NCBI GenBank assembly: GCA_042091035.1
Contig: JBELIG010000055.1
Coordinates: 1 to 16,733, forward strand
Direction: 5' to 3'
Length of the DNA: 16,733 nucleotides
DNA from: AM-2324 sp042091035
GTDB lineage: Bacteria > Bacteroidota > Bacteroidia > Chitinophagales > Saprospiraceae
In this document: positions 7,741 through 14,623 of the stretch, one piece after another
Numbering within the stretch: position 1 is the first letter of the stretch
Layout of the letters: every line of letters begins with the position of its first letter
Program-made: the position numbers and the translations under genes
The notes under the pieces: generated by a model
Database searches by the model: none
What the model saw: the letters and a program-made list of their open reading frames with translations, nothing else
What the model was told of the DNA's origin: nothing

Positions 7741-9039
7741 ATGTATTACAAAAAGGAAGAAAGTCTTCAGTATGTCTGGCAACGAGGATTATTTGAACAG
7801 TCCTATCTAGCAAGTAGCTGTGGCAAAAATATTGAGATTATTGAACCTGGTGTCCTGAATTTGAATGGTGGACCAGATTTTAAATTTGCCAAAATAAAAA
7901 TTGATCATGTTTTGCATGTGGGACATGTAGAACTTCATCTTAAAAGTTCTGACTGGCTCAGGCACGGGCATCAGCACGATAGCAATTATCGGAATGTCAT
8001 ACTCCACGTAGTTCAAGAAAATGATCTTATGCCTGCTGGGGATTGGTTGGATAGCCTTCCTTGTCTTGAATTAGGCGCATTGCTGAAGGTTGATGAGCAA
8101 AAAATCAGACGTATGATGCAATTTCAGAGCCCTAAGGGTTTTCATTGCTATAGTTTGTGGGATGAATCAGAAATTGACCTTCGTGAAATATTTCAAAATT
8201 GGAAGTGGGATCTTATACTAGAACGAATGGATCGAAAGGCTGATTTATTCTATGAAAATTTAAAGATATGTAAGGGTGATCTAAACAGATGGATGTATGA
8301 ATCTTTTGCTTCACAGATTGGCTATCCTCTTAATCAATTTCCGATGGAACAGCTTAGTAGTGATTTACCTTTTGAAGTGTTTAAGCATTATCGGAAGGAT
8401 CAGGATACTCTAGATGCATTATTCCTGGGGCAGGCAGGCTTATTGGAATTTGCAGGTCGGGATGATTATGAATACAGCCTTATTGAGCAGTATCGTTTTC
8501 TAAGTCGAAAGCATAGTTTAACTCCAATAAATAAGGATCTGTGGCAGTATTTTAGATTAAGGCCTTATGCATTTCCCGATCGGAGGATTGTTTATCTGTC
8601 TGCCTTTGCTTCTAAAATTCCTTTTTCTTCATCAATCATAAGTTCCTTATCATCAAAAGAAGGCGTGGATGCTTTTTTAGACATAAGTTTATCTGAACAT
8701 TGGAAGGGTAGGTATAGAATAGGTAAGCCTATGAAAAAGCATTTAAGCAATACCTTAGGTCTAGGTTTGAAAAAACAACTATTGGTTAATATGATGGTCC
8801 CTATGCTTATTGCCTATGGTCGATTTACTGGTAATAAAAAGATTGCTAAGAGTGCTTATGAATTTTTGGCTACCTCAAGCTCGGAATCCAATAATATTTG
8901 TGCATCATTCAATATTCTTGGCCTCAAGTTTGATTCAGCTTTAGAGTCTCAAGCAGCTGTAGAATTGAAAAAAAGATATTGTCAACAATTTCGTTGTTTG
9001 GAATGTCAGTTTGGTAAGAATTTGCTAAACATATACTAG
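7741..9039 (+). CDS. DUF2851 family protein
   Basis: This is a protein family of unknown function found mainly in Bacteroidota. The 432 residues show the typical opening EESLQYVWQRGLFEQSYL, then PGVLNLNGGPDFKFAKIKI (about 36-54), GHVELHLKSSDWLRHGHQHD (61-80) and YRNVILHVV (83-91). The N-terminal block with GPDF, a buried ELHLK strand and several histidines looks like a metal-binding active site, but no canonical E-x-K nuclease motif is present. A C-terminal cysteine cluster, C414, C419 and C422 (CQQFRCLEC), could bind a metal. No signal peptide or membrane span is evident. It follows the glycosyltransferase by 49 bases on the same strand and ends 6 bases before the convergent DUF554 gene. Confidence 0.85.
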   Translation: MYYKKEESLQYVWQRGLFEQSYLASSCGKNIEIIEPGVLNLNGGPDFKFAKIKIDHVLHVGHVELHLKSSDWLRHGHQHDSNYRNVILHVVQENDLMPAGDWLDSLPCLELGALLKVDEQKIRRMMQFQSPKGFHCYSLWDESEIDLREIFQNWKWDLILERMDRKADLFYENLKICKGDLNRWMYESFASQIGYPLNQFPMEQLSSDLPFEVFKHYRKDQDTLDALFLGQAGLLEFAGRDDYEYSLIEQYRFLSRKHSLTPINKDLWQYFRLRPYAFPDRRIVYLSAFASKIPFSSSIISSLSSKEGVDAFLDISLSEHWKGRYRIGKPMKKHLSNTLGLGLKKQLLVNMMVPMLIAYGRFTGNKKIAKSAYEFLATSSSESNNICASFNILGLKFDSALESQAAVELKKRYCQQFRCLECQFGKNLLNIY

Positions 9040-9045
9040 TTTTTA

Positions 9046-9765
9046 TTAAAGCTTTGGGCCAAAGCGCTCCCAAAGTATGGATAGTGGAAATAGAAAAATG
9101 AGTGCAGGAAGGAGATTTTCAATATTGATACTACTAATCTCTAATACATTAAGGCCTATAGCGATTATCAAGGCTCCACCTACTGCACTGATAAGTTTTA
9201 ATCTGATCTCTTTGATTCCATTTTTTAGGAATGCGGCTATTAGGGTGATTCCACCTTGGAAAATAAGCATGGGAAATATGGAGAATATGACACCAACTCC
9301 AAATTTTGCTGCAAATATTATTGCACTGATGCCATCAAGGCCTGACTTTACAAATAATAAGTTTCGCTTTCCTTGGAGTCCTTCTTCTAGTGCACCGAGG
9401 ATTGTAAGTGAGCCGATGCAAAATAAAATGAAAGCAGTTGTCATTCCTTCAGCAAAGCTATTATCTGTAGAGGAGAAGAGTGTTTTGAGTAGTTCTGCTG
9501 AATTATAGAGTAGCCGGTCTAGGTGTATTAATTCTCCTGTGACCCCGCCAAGTATTAAGGAAAGGATAAATACTAAGAGATAAGACTCTGGTAACTTGAG
9601 GGTCATTTGGAACCCCAATACGAGTACTCCAAGGCCAATAGCTTGGCTTATTATTAGTTCGAGTTCAGGGGAGAAGGTTTTGGATATACTTAATCCAATA
9701 ATGCCGCCTATTACAACGGTTGCCATATTTACGAATGTACCTAAAGGAAGTTTACTTCTATTCAT
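9046..9765 (-). CDS. DUF554 (YqgA/YdfK-like) integral membrane protein
   Basis: This is an inner-membrane protein of unknown function, 239 residues, almost wholly hydrophobic with about six or seven spans. Family signatures are LGTFVNMATVVIGGIIGL at the N-terminus, GLGVLVLGFQMTL, the central FILFCIGSLTILGALEEGLQG, KSGLDGISAIIFA and FQGGITLIAAF. These fit the DUF554 family, sometimes suggested to be transporters. Its start ATG (9763-9765) lies inside the end of the upstream nucleotidyltransferase gene with an 8-base overlap, so the two are probably translated in a coupled way. The nature of the functional link is not known. Confidence 0.88.
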   Translation of the reverse strand: MNRSKLPLGTFVNMATVVIGGIIGLSISKTFSPELELIISQAIGLGVLVLGFQMTLKLPESYLLVFILSLILGGVTGELIHLDRLLYNSAELLKTLFSSTDNSFAEGMTTAFILFCIGSLTILGALEEGLQGKRNLLFVKSGLDGISAIIFAAKFGVGVIFSIFPMLIFQGGITLIAAFLKNGIKEIRLKLISAVGGALIIAIGLNVLEISSINIENLLPALIFLFPLSILWERFGPKL

Positions 9766-10498
9766 GGGATGCGATTTCTAGTTCTTTCATTAAAGCAGAA
9801 GCAGCCTCTAAGGTTTCGTGTTTACCTGCATCTACGAATTGCCAATTTGAATGTTCAACCCCTTTAATCAAAAGGTCTTTATTGTTAAGGTAGGTTTCAA
9901 TGATTGAAAATTTACCTTCTTGAGTTATTGCATTGGTAAATTCGCTGCCGAGGATGTGAATGCCACTAAATGCAAGAGCATTGTAGTCTTTTATGGGTTT
10001 TATTCTCCAGCGATATTGGTTTTTTTCATTGTGTTTCCATCCTGCTAATTCATGATTTTCATTGAAGAGAAGGTGCCTGGATGAATTTCTTTTTTTAACA
10101 GAAAGGCTAGCATGGGCTCCAGACGATTTATGCTGAGCCATAAATTCCTTGATATTCAAATCTGACACAATATCTGTATTGTAGATGAGAAGATCGCCCT
10201 CTGGTTTATGATCTAGAAGGACTTTTTTTATGCCACCACCTGTTTCCAATAATTCCTCTCTCTCGTCAGATAGGATAATTTGGTGGCCAAAATTTTTATT
10301 GGATTTTAGGAATGCTTCGACCTTATCAGCATAGTGATGCACGTTGATATAAAAGGTATCAACACCAAAGAATGCTAATCTTCTAATTGTAAACTCAAGC
10401 AGTGATATGCCGTTTAGTTCGACAAGTGCTTTTGGGCGGTCATTAGTTAGTGGTCTTAGTCTTGTTCCAAGACCTGCAGCTAGTATCATTGCATTCAT
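9758..10498 (-). CDS. Sugar-1-phosphate nucleotidyltransferase (MurU-like)
   Basis: This protein activates a sugar 1-phosphate with an NTP, releasing pyrophosphate; it is cytosolic. The 246 residues form a Rossmann-type NTP_transferase domain. They show the nucleotide loop LAAGLGTRLRPLTNDRPKAL (6-25, with K23), LLETGGGIKK (83-92) and the metal-binding NTD (107-109). Length and the ETGGGIK form fit the MurU branch, which makes UDP-N-acetylmuramate for cell-wall recycling. Mannose- or glucose-1-phosphate enzymes with the same motifs cannot be excluded. The kinase partner (AmgK) often found beside murU is not in this window. The start ATG at 10496-10498 precedes a second in-frame ATG three codons later. 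A promoter candidate lies about 40-70 bases upstream. Confidence 0.85.
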   Translation of the reverse strand: MNAMILAAGLGTRLRPLTNDRPKALVELNGISLLEFTIRRLAFFGVDTFYINVHHYADKVEAFLKSNKNFGHQIILSDEREELLETGGGIKKVLLDHKPEGDLLIYNTDIVSDLNIKEFMAQHKSSGAHASLSVKKRNSSRHLLFNENHELAGWKHNEKNQYRWRIKPIKDYNALAFSGIHILGSEFTNAITQEGKFSIIETYLNNKDLLIKGVEHSNWQFVDAGKHETLEAASALMKELEIASHE

Positions 10499-10535
10499 GC
10501 AATGAATATAATAAAGTTTAGCTCATATACTTGGA

Positions 10536-10569
10536 CAAATCTAAGACAAAAAAAATACTACTTGCCCAA
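10536..10569 (-). promoter_or_regulatory. Candidate promoter of the nucleotidyltransferase-DUF554 operon
   Basis: On the minus strand, TTG (10567-10569) is followed after 23 bases by TAGATTTG (10536-10543), an exact match to TAnnTTTG. The expected start is near 10529, with a leader of about 30 bases. The -33 part lies within the hairpin proposed as terminator of the upstream small gene. Confidence 0.5.
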
Positions 10570-10572
10570 GTA
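10548..10572 (-). terminator. Weak candidate terminator of the 41-residue membrane-protein gene
   Basis: On the minus strand TACTT and AAGTA pair around a GGGC loop, and eight Ts follow after a short gap. The stem is only 5 bp, so termination may be partial, allowing read-through into the nucleotidyltransferase operon. Confidence 0.4.
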
Positions 10573-10591
10573 TAAGCTTGAATTAGGACTA

Positions 10592-10717
10592 CTATCCTAG
10601 GAATTTGTAGTTATACTTAACTACGTATGTTATAAGCGAGAAGATGCAAAGGAAAGCAACAATTAAGAACATTATAAAGTACCCTTTCTTTCCAGCATTT
10701 TGAATTCCTCCTGCCAT
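10592..10717 (-). CDS. 41-residue single-span membrane protein, unknown function
   Basis: I found this short frame on the minus strand: ATG at 10715-10717 to TAG at 10592-10594. The protein begins MAGGIQNAGKKGYF, continues with one very hydrophobic span of about 20 residues (about 13-33, containing FLIVAFLCIFSLITYVV), and ends KYNYKFLG. Positive residues lie on both sides of the span (K10, K11; K34, K38). The layout is that of a small membrane peptide rather than a random frame. An exact Bacteroidota promoter lies upstream at a sensible distance, which supports expression. I do not recognise a family. Small subunits or regulators of larger membrane complexes often look like this, but no partner is evident. 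Confidence 0.7.
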   Translation of the reverse strand: MAGGIQNAGKKGYFIMFLIVAFLCIFSLITYVVKYNYKFLG

Positions 10718-10749
10718 GGCTTCTATTGTTTTGATTTAAAGTAATTGTA

Positions 10750-10767
10750 GACCTAATCGTAAAGGTC
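10750..10767 (-). repeat. Short inverted repeat in the leader of the 41-residue gene
   Basis: GACCT (10750-10754) and AGGTC (10763-10767) are perfect complements with 8 bases between. They lie just after the predicted transcription start of the small membrane-protein gene. The repeat could form a leader hairpin or be a binding site; it is too short to be sure. Confidence 0.3.
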
Positions 10768-10778
10768 CTTATTTTATG

Positions 10779-10809
10779 CAAAAGTAAAGCAACCTTAAAG
10801 ATTTTCCAA
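10779..10809 (-). promoter_or_regulatory. Bacteroidota-type promoter of the 41-residue membrane-protein gene
   Basis: On the minus strand TTG (10807-10809) and TACTTTTG (10779-10786) are 20 bases apart, an exact match to TTG-N17-23-TAnnTTTG. The start would be near 10772, giving a leader of about 55 bases before the ATG at 10717. No other gene is placed to use it. Confidence 0.65.
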
Positions 10810-10907
10810 AAATTATTGGATAGAAACAAATCAAAAGGACTTACAGATGATTTTTAAAGATTTTGTTTCTAAATTATGACATCAAATTACGATAATTCAA
10901 AACTAAG

Positions 10908-11360
10908 ATGAGAGCAATAATTCAACGAGTAAGTTTTGCTAAGGTAGTGGTAGATGATAGCACTACAGGGGCAATAGATACTGGACTTTTAGTATTTCTT
11001 GGTGTAGAGGATGCTGATGAAATTGAGGATTTGAATTGGCTTGCTCAGAAGATTCTTAAAATGAGGATATTCTCTGACTCAGAAGGGAAGATGAATTTAT
11101 CATTGAATGATATAAACGGAGAAATCTTAGTTGTTAGTCAATTCACTCTACATGCAGGAACAAAAAAAGGTAATCGACCTTCGTTTATAAAAGCGGGAAA
11201 ACCTGAATTTGCTGAAAAGATGTATGAATTATTTATTCAAGAACTTAAAAAAACGAGTAGTCTAAAGGTTGAGGCTGGTATATTTGGTGCGGATATGAAA
11301 GTGAGTTTGTTAAATGATGGTCCAGTAACGATATGGATAGATACAAAAAATAAAGAGTAA
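10908..11360 (+). CDS. dtd: D-aminoacyl-tRNA deacylase
   Basis: This enzyme hydrolyses D-amino acids (and glycine mischarged on tRNA-Ala) from tRNA, keeping them out of protein synthesis (EC 3.1.1.96). The 150 residues match the family length. The N-terminus MRAIIQRVSFAKVVV is standard, and both active-site blocks are present: SQFTL (77-81) and the Gly-cisPro motif NDGPVT (136-141). GNRPSF (88-93) is also conserved. The start ATG at 10908 is unambiguous. The stop codon overlaps the start of the MazG-type gene as TAATG, so both proofreading enzymes are made from one message. It is divergent from the small membrane-protein gene, and I did not find a clear promoter. Confidence 0.95.
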   Translation: MRAIIQRVSFAKVVVDDSTTGAIDTGLLVFLGVEDADEIEDLNWLAQKILKMRIFSDSEGKMNLSLNDINGEILVVSQFTLHAGTKKGNRPSFIKAGKPEFAEKMYELFIQELKKTSSLKVEAGIFGADMKVSLLNDGPVTIWIDTKNKE

Positions 11361-11695
11361 TGAAGATACAAGAAGCACAGCAAACTGTAGATGAATGGAT
11401 AAAGACCGTGGGTGTTCGTTATTTTAATGAGTTAACGAATACAGCTATTCTGACCGAGGAAGTGGGCGAGTTGGCAAGCCTCATGGCAAGAATCTATGGC
11501 GAACAATCATTTAAGCGTAAATCAGATGAAGATTCAGCTATGGAATCCTTAGAAGGTGAAATGGCAGATGTTTTGTTTGTATTGATGTGTTTAGCGAACC
11601 AATGTGGTATAGACCTTGAAACAGCATTTAGAAAGAGTATTGAGAAAAAGACTAAACGCGATAAGGATAGGCATAAAAATAATGATAAGTTATAA
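11360..11695 (+). CDS. MazG-type nucleotide pyrophosphohydrolase
   Basis: This protein probably hydrolyses non-canonical or excess NTPs or dNTPs to the monophosphate and pyrophosphate. The 111 residues form one all-alpha MazG domain with the metal-binding pattern E33-E34-x2-E37 (LTEEVGELA) and E67-x2-D70 (GEMADVLFVL). A lysine-rich tail (KKTKRDKDRHKNN) follows. The length fits single-domain dimeric MazG-like enzymes, not the two-domain MazG of Escherichia coli. Its ATG overlaps the stop of dtd by one base (TAATG), indicating translational coupling. It ends two bases before the stop of the convergent protease gene. The substrate cannot be told from sequence. Confidence 0.9.
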   Translation: MKIQEAQQTVDEWIKTVGVRYFNELTNTAILTEEVGELASLMARIYGEQSFKRKSDEDSAMESLEGEMADVLFVLMCLANQCGIDLETAFRKSIEKKTKRDKDRHKNNDKL

Positions 11696-11697
11696 AT

Positions 11698-12363
11698 TTA
11701 ACGGGGTGGTTTCTCTACTTGAATCAATATGAACTGATAGGCCAAAATAATACTACCCAAAAGGGTCATTAGAGCAAATAATAGAGTAAATCTCAAAGTT
11801 GATAGAATTAGAAATAAATCATACATGCCATGGAGCAAAGTGCAAAATAGGAGTCCAAGCACTAGTGATTTTTTTCTTGCCTTTTTAGTTTTAGAAAATT
11901 TCGACTGGCCCACAAAGTATCCCAAAATAATGCTGAAGGCGCCATGTGCTATTTCTGTAGTGAAGGCTCTTTGAATATAGAATGCCGATGGGTGATTCCC
12001 TGCAAAGATAAGATTCTCCGCTGTTGCAAATCCCATTCCGACCATTACAGCATAAATGATTCCATCAAAAGGTTCATTGAAGAAAGGTTGTTGGTAAAAT
12101 AACAATAGTATAATGCTTAGTTTAAGCCCTTCTTCCACAAGAGCTACAGAAATAAAGCAATTAAATAGAGTAGCTAATATTTTGGGCGAACTGATTTCTA
12201 ACAAACCACCTAAGCCTATAACTGGAATAATCAATAAAGTACCCAAAATGAATGACAGTAATAAGGCTCCCATTGGTTCCTTCTCAAATTTATCTGATCG
12301 AATAATATAAAAACATATTATCAGACCGGGGAGGATAGCTAAGATATACTGTGTGAGGGTCAT
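11698..12363 (-). CDS. PrsW-family intramembrane metalloprotease
   Basis: This integral membrane protein of 221 residues has about seven or eight spans. PrsW of Bacillus subtilis cuts an anti-sigma factor within the membrane. Family motifs are present: LVEEGLK with E77-E78, FDGIIYAVMVGMGFATAEN with E116 (99-117), REIAH-like FTTEIAHGAF with H140, and LLHGMYD with H178. These acidic and histidine residues are the expected metal and catalytic sites. The substrate is unknown; the ECF sigma/anti-sigma pair in this window is about 8 kb away and its candidate anti-sigma factor is soluble, so it is not an obvious target. The start is the ATG at 12361-12363. The gene is divergent from htpG with 185 bases between. 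Confidence 0.88.
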   Translation of the reverse strand: MTLTQYILAILPGLIICFYIIRSDKFEKEPMGALLLSFILGTLLIIPVIGLGGLLEISSPKILATLFNCFISVALVEEGLKLSIILLLFYQQPFFNEPFDGIIYAVMVGMGFATAENLIFAGNHPSAFYIQRAFTTEIAHGAFSIILGYFVGQSKFSKTKKARKKSLVLGLLFCTLLHGMYDLFLILSTLRFTLLFALMTLLGSIILAYQFILIQVEKPPR

Positions 12364-12389
12364 TCTTAGATCTTATTTTTTGTAATAGA

Positions 12390-12425
12390 TTGGCTTTAAG
12401 TAATATAAATATTTTTTTGAGCCAA
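12390..12425. repeat. Inverted repeat with AT-rich centre between the PrsW gene and htpG
   Basis: TTGGCTT (12390-12396) and GAGCCAA (12419-12425) pair with one T-G, enclosing 22 bases of almost pure A/T. It is close to the start of the PrsW-type gene and could be an operator or a cruciform. No protein is implicated. Confidence 0.35.
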
Positions 12426-12548
12426 GCCCTCGATCTAAATGATATTTTTTATTTCATTTTATCTGCTGCAGATTATTGTCAAATTGGCAGTCATTCATTT
12501 GTGGCATATTTATTGGTTTTTACAAACAAACAATAAAATTCTATACGC

Positions 12549-14417
12549 ATGCAAACGGGCAATATTTCGGTACAATCGGAAAATATATTTCCGATAATCA
12601 AAAAATTCCTTTACTCCGACCAGGAGATATTTTTAAGAGAGTTGATAGCAAATGCAGTGGATGCAACAACAAAGCTAAAGACATTAAGCTCTAAGGGGGA
12701 AATTAAAGGAGATTTGGGTAATCTGCAGATTGAGATTATTCTGGACAAGGAAGCAAAGAAGCTGATTATTAAGGATGCCGGTATTGGTATGACAGAGGAA
12801 GAGGTTAAAACTTACCTTAATCAGGTTGCCTTTTCGTCTGCAAGTGAATTTCTTGAGAAGTATAAGGATGATGCAGGTATCATAGGTCATTTTGGTCTAG
12901 GATTCTATTCTGCATTTATGGTTTCAGATATCGTTGAAGTACATACCAAATCATGGAAAGAAGGTGCCGCTGTTAAGTGGACATGTGATGGGAATCCTAC
13001 TTATACTTTGGAAGAGATTGACAAATCTGACCGCGGTACAGAGATCGTGCTTAATGTTTCTGAAGATAGTACTGAATTCTTGGAAGAATCAAGGATTCAA
13101 ACCCTTTTGGATAAGTATTGTAAATTCCTTCCAGTAGAGATAAAGTTTGGTACAAAAACTGAGCAGATCGAAGATCCAGCATCTACAGAAGAAGAGAAGA
13201 AAACAAAGGAAATTACAGTTGATAATATCATTAATAATCCGAATCCTGCTTGGAAAAGATCTCCTGCAGAACTTACAGACGAGGATTATAAATCGTTCTA
13301 CAACGAACTATATCCGTATAGTCAGCCACCTATGTTTTGGATTCATCTGAACATTGACTTTCCATTTAACCTTACAGGAATTCTATATTTCCCTAAGGTT
13401 AGTCAGCAAATTGAGACTCAAAAGAATAAGATCCAATTATACTGTAATCAAGTATTTGTTACAGATGAGGTGAAAGAGATTGTTCCAGAATTTTTAACGC
13501 TTTTACATGGTGTTATTGATTCGCCAGACATTCCATTGAATGTATCTCGTTCTTACCTGCAGAGTGATAGTAATGTCCGAAAGATTACGGGTTACATTAC
13601 TAAAAAGGTGGCAGACAAATTAGCTGAGTTATACAAGAAGGAAAGAGAATCCTTTATAGCTAAGTGGCCTGATCTTGGTGTATTTGTGAAGTATGGAATG
13701 ATTACCGAGGAGAAGTTCTATGAGAAAGCAGTGAAGTTTGCACTTCTTAAGAACACAGATGGAAAATATGCTACAATACAAGAGTATATCGATCAAGTAA
13801 AGCCAGTTCAAACAGATAAGAACAATAAAACAGTATTGTTGTACACCAATGATGCTGGTGCTAATGCAAGTTTGATTGAAGCTGCTAAGGAGAAGTCCTA
13901 TGATGTACTTGTCTTTGATCAGATGATTGACAATCATTTTCTGCAGCAGGTAGAATCGAAGTTCGAAAATGTTTCTTTCTCAAGAATTGATGCGGATACT
14001 TTAGATCAGCTTATTCAAAAAGATGAGAATCAGGAGTCTGTGCTTTCTGATGAAGATGTTGAAAAGGTAAAGACTACTTTTGAATTGTTGACGAAGGAAA
14101 TGCAAGGTGCTACTCTTGTTACAAAAGCTATGTCCCCAAGTGAAGCTCCAGTTGTGGTTACTAAACCAGAATTCATGAGACGTATGAAGGAGATGCAGAT
14201 GATGCAAGGAATGGATATGGGTGCAATGGGCGACTTCTATAATGTAGTTATTAATACCAATCATCCATTGATAACAGATAAGGTTTTAAAGGCTTCTTCT
14301 GAAGATGATGCAAAACATTTGGCAGAGTACCTTATTAACTTAGCAAAATTGTCTCAACAGATGCTTAGTGGTAAGGATTTGGCGAATTTTGTTAAAGCAA
14401 GTATGGAGAGAATCTAA
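12549..14417 (+). CDS. htpG: Molecular chaperone HtpG (Hsp90)
   Basis: This is the bacterial Hsp90, a cytosolic dimeric ATPase that remodels client proteins, often with DnaK. The 622 residues match the family (624 in Escherichia coli). The N-terminal GHKL ATPase domain shows E31, N35 and D38 in RELIANAVDA, the DAGIGM loop with D76 (76-81) and GHFGLGFYS (113-121). The middle domain has PMFWIHLNIDFPF and the ATP-contacting R334 in PLNVSRSYLQ. The C-terminal dimerisation part follows a methionine-rich stretch (about 540-560), a feature I associate with Bacteroidota HtpG. The N-terminus MQTGNISVQSENIFPIIKKF confirms the start at 12549. The gene is monocistronic with a strong terminator. I found no CIRCE element, and no promoter with correct spacing. 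Confidence 0.97.
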   Translation: MQTGNISVQSENIFPIIKKFLYSDQEIFLRELIANAVDATTKLKTLSSKGEIKGDLGNLQIEIILDKEAKKLIIKDAGIGMTEEEVKTYLNQVAFSSASEFLEKYKDDAGIIGHFGLGFYSAFMVSDIVEVHTKSWKEGAAVKWTCDGNPTYTLEEIDKSDRGTEIVLNVSEDSTEFLEESRIQTLLDKYCKFLPVEIKFGTKTEQIEDPASTEEEKKTKEITVDNIINNPNPAWKRSPAELTDEDYKSFYNELYPYSQPPMFWIHLNIDFPFNLTGILYFPKVSQQIETQKNKIQLYCNQVFVTDEVKEIVPEFLTLLHGVIDSPDIPLNVSRSYLQSDSNVRKITGYITKKVADKLAELYKKERESFIAKWPDLGVFVKYGMITEEKFYEKAVKFALLKNTDGKYATIQEYIDQVKPVQTDKNNKTVLLYTNDAGANASLIEAAKEKSYDVLVFDQMIDNHFLQQVESKFENVSFSRIDADTLDQLIQKDENQESVLSDEDVEKVKTTFELLTKEMQGATLVTKAMSPSEAPVVVTKPEFMRRMKEMQMMQGMDMGAMGDFYNVVINTNHPLITDKVLKASSEDDAKHLAEYLINLAKLSQQMLSGKDLANFVKASMERI

Positions 14418-14430
14418 TCTAAGTTAGATT
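14416..14430. repeat. Near-palindrome at the htpG stop codon
   Basis: AATCTAA and TTAGATT are perfect 7-base arms around a single G, overlapping the htpG stop codon. It lacks a T tract, so it is not itself a terminator. It may fold at the 3' end of the message, and no role is known. Confidence 0.35.
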
Positions 14431-14450
14431 ATTAAAATAGATAAAGGTGT

Positions 14451-14481
14451 AGGGCATTTACAGTAATGTAGATGCCCTTTT
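14451..14481 (+). terminator. Rho-independent terminator of htpG
   Basis: AGGGCATTTAC (14451-14461) pairs with GTAGATGCCCT (14468-14478), 11 bp with one T-G pair, around AGTAAT and followed by TTT. It lies 33 bases after the htpG stop. Confidence 0.8.
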
Positions 14482-14535
14482 CACTAAATTTTAATCTAAA
14501 GCTACGCAGAAAAAGAAAATGCTGCTTACCCGGAA

Positions 14536-14551
14536 AACTGATTAATCAGTT
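14536..14551 (-). terminator. 16-base palindrome, possible terminator of the antirepressor-like gene
   Basis: AACTGATTAATCAGTT is a perfect palindrome. Read on the minus strand it is followed by two more Ts, giving a 6-bp stem with TTAA loop and a four-base T run, about 70 bases after the antirepressor-like stop. The short T run makes the terminator reading uncertain, and a dimeric protein site is equally possible. Confidence 0.35.
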
Positions 14552-14623
14552 GTATAAGCGAGCTCTTCGTTTTTTAATTTGGGTGTTAACTTGTTCAATA
14601 CACATAGTAAATTCATCTCCCAG

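Noticed and set aside
9051..9065. Hairpin GCTTTGG-G-CCAAAGC as a terminator between DUF2851 and DUF554 genes
   Set aside because: It lies in the DUF554 coding end, and neither strand has a proper T tract after it.
9077..9508. Open frame of 143 codons on the plus strand, antisense to the DUF554 gene
   Set aside because: It lies wholly opposite a clear membrane-protein gene and its composition is that of an antisense shadow, with no recognisable motif.
11698..12363. PrsW-type protease as the activator of the ECF sigma factor in this window
   Set aside because: The genes are over 8 kb apart and the anti-sigma candidate has no membrane span for an intramembrane protease to cut.
12476..12515. 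Possible htpG heat-shock promoter (TTG at 12476, TTCATTTG at 12494; repeated TGGCA at 12485 and 12502)
   Set aside because: The spacing is 15, below the usual 17-23, and the -7 element has a mismatch. A sigma-54 reading also fails on spacing.
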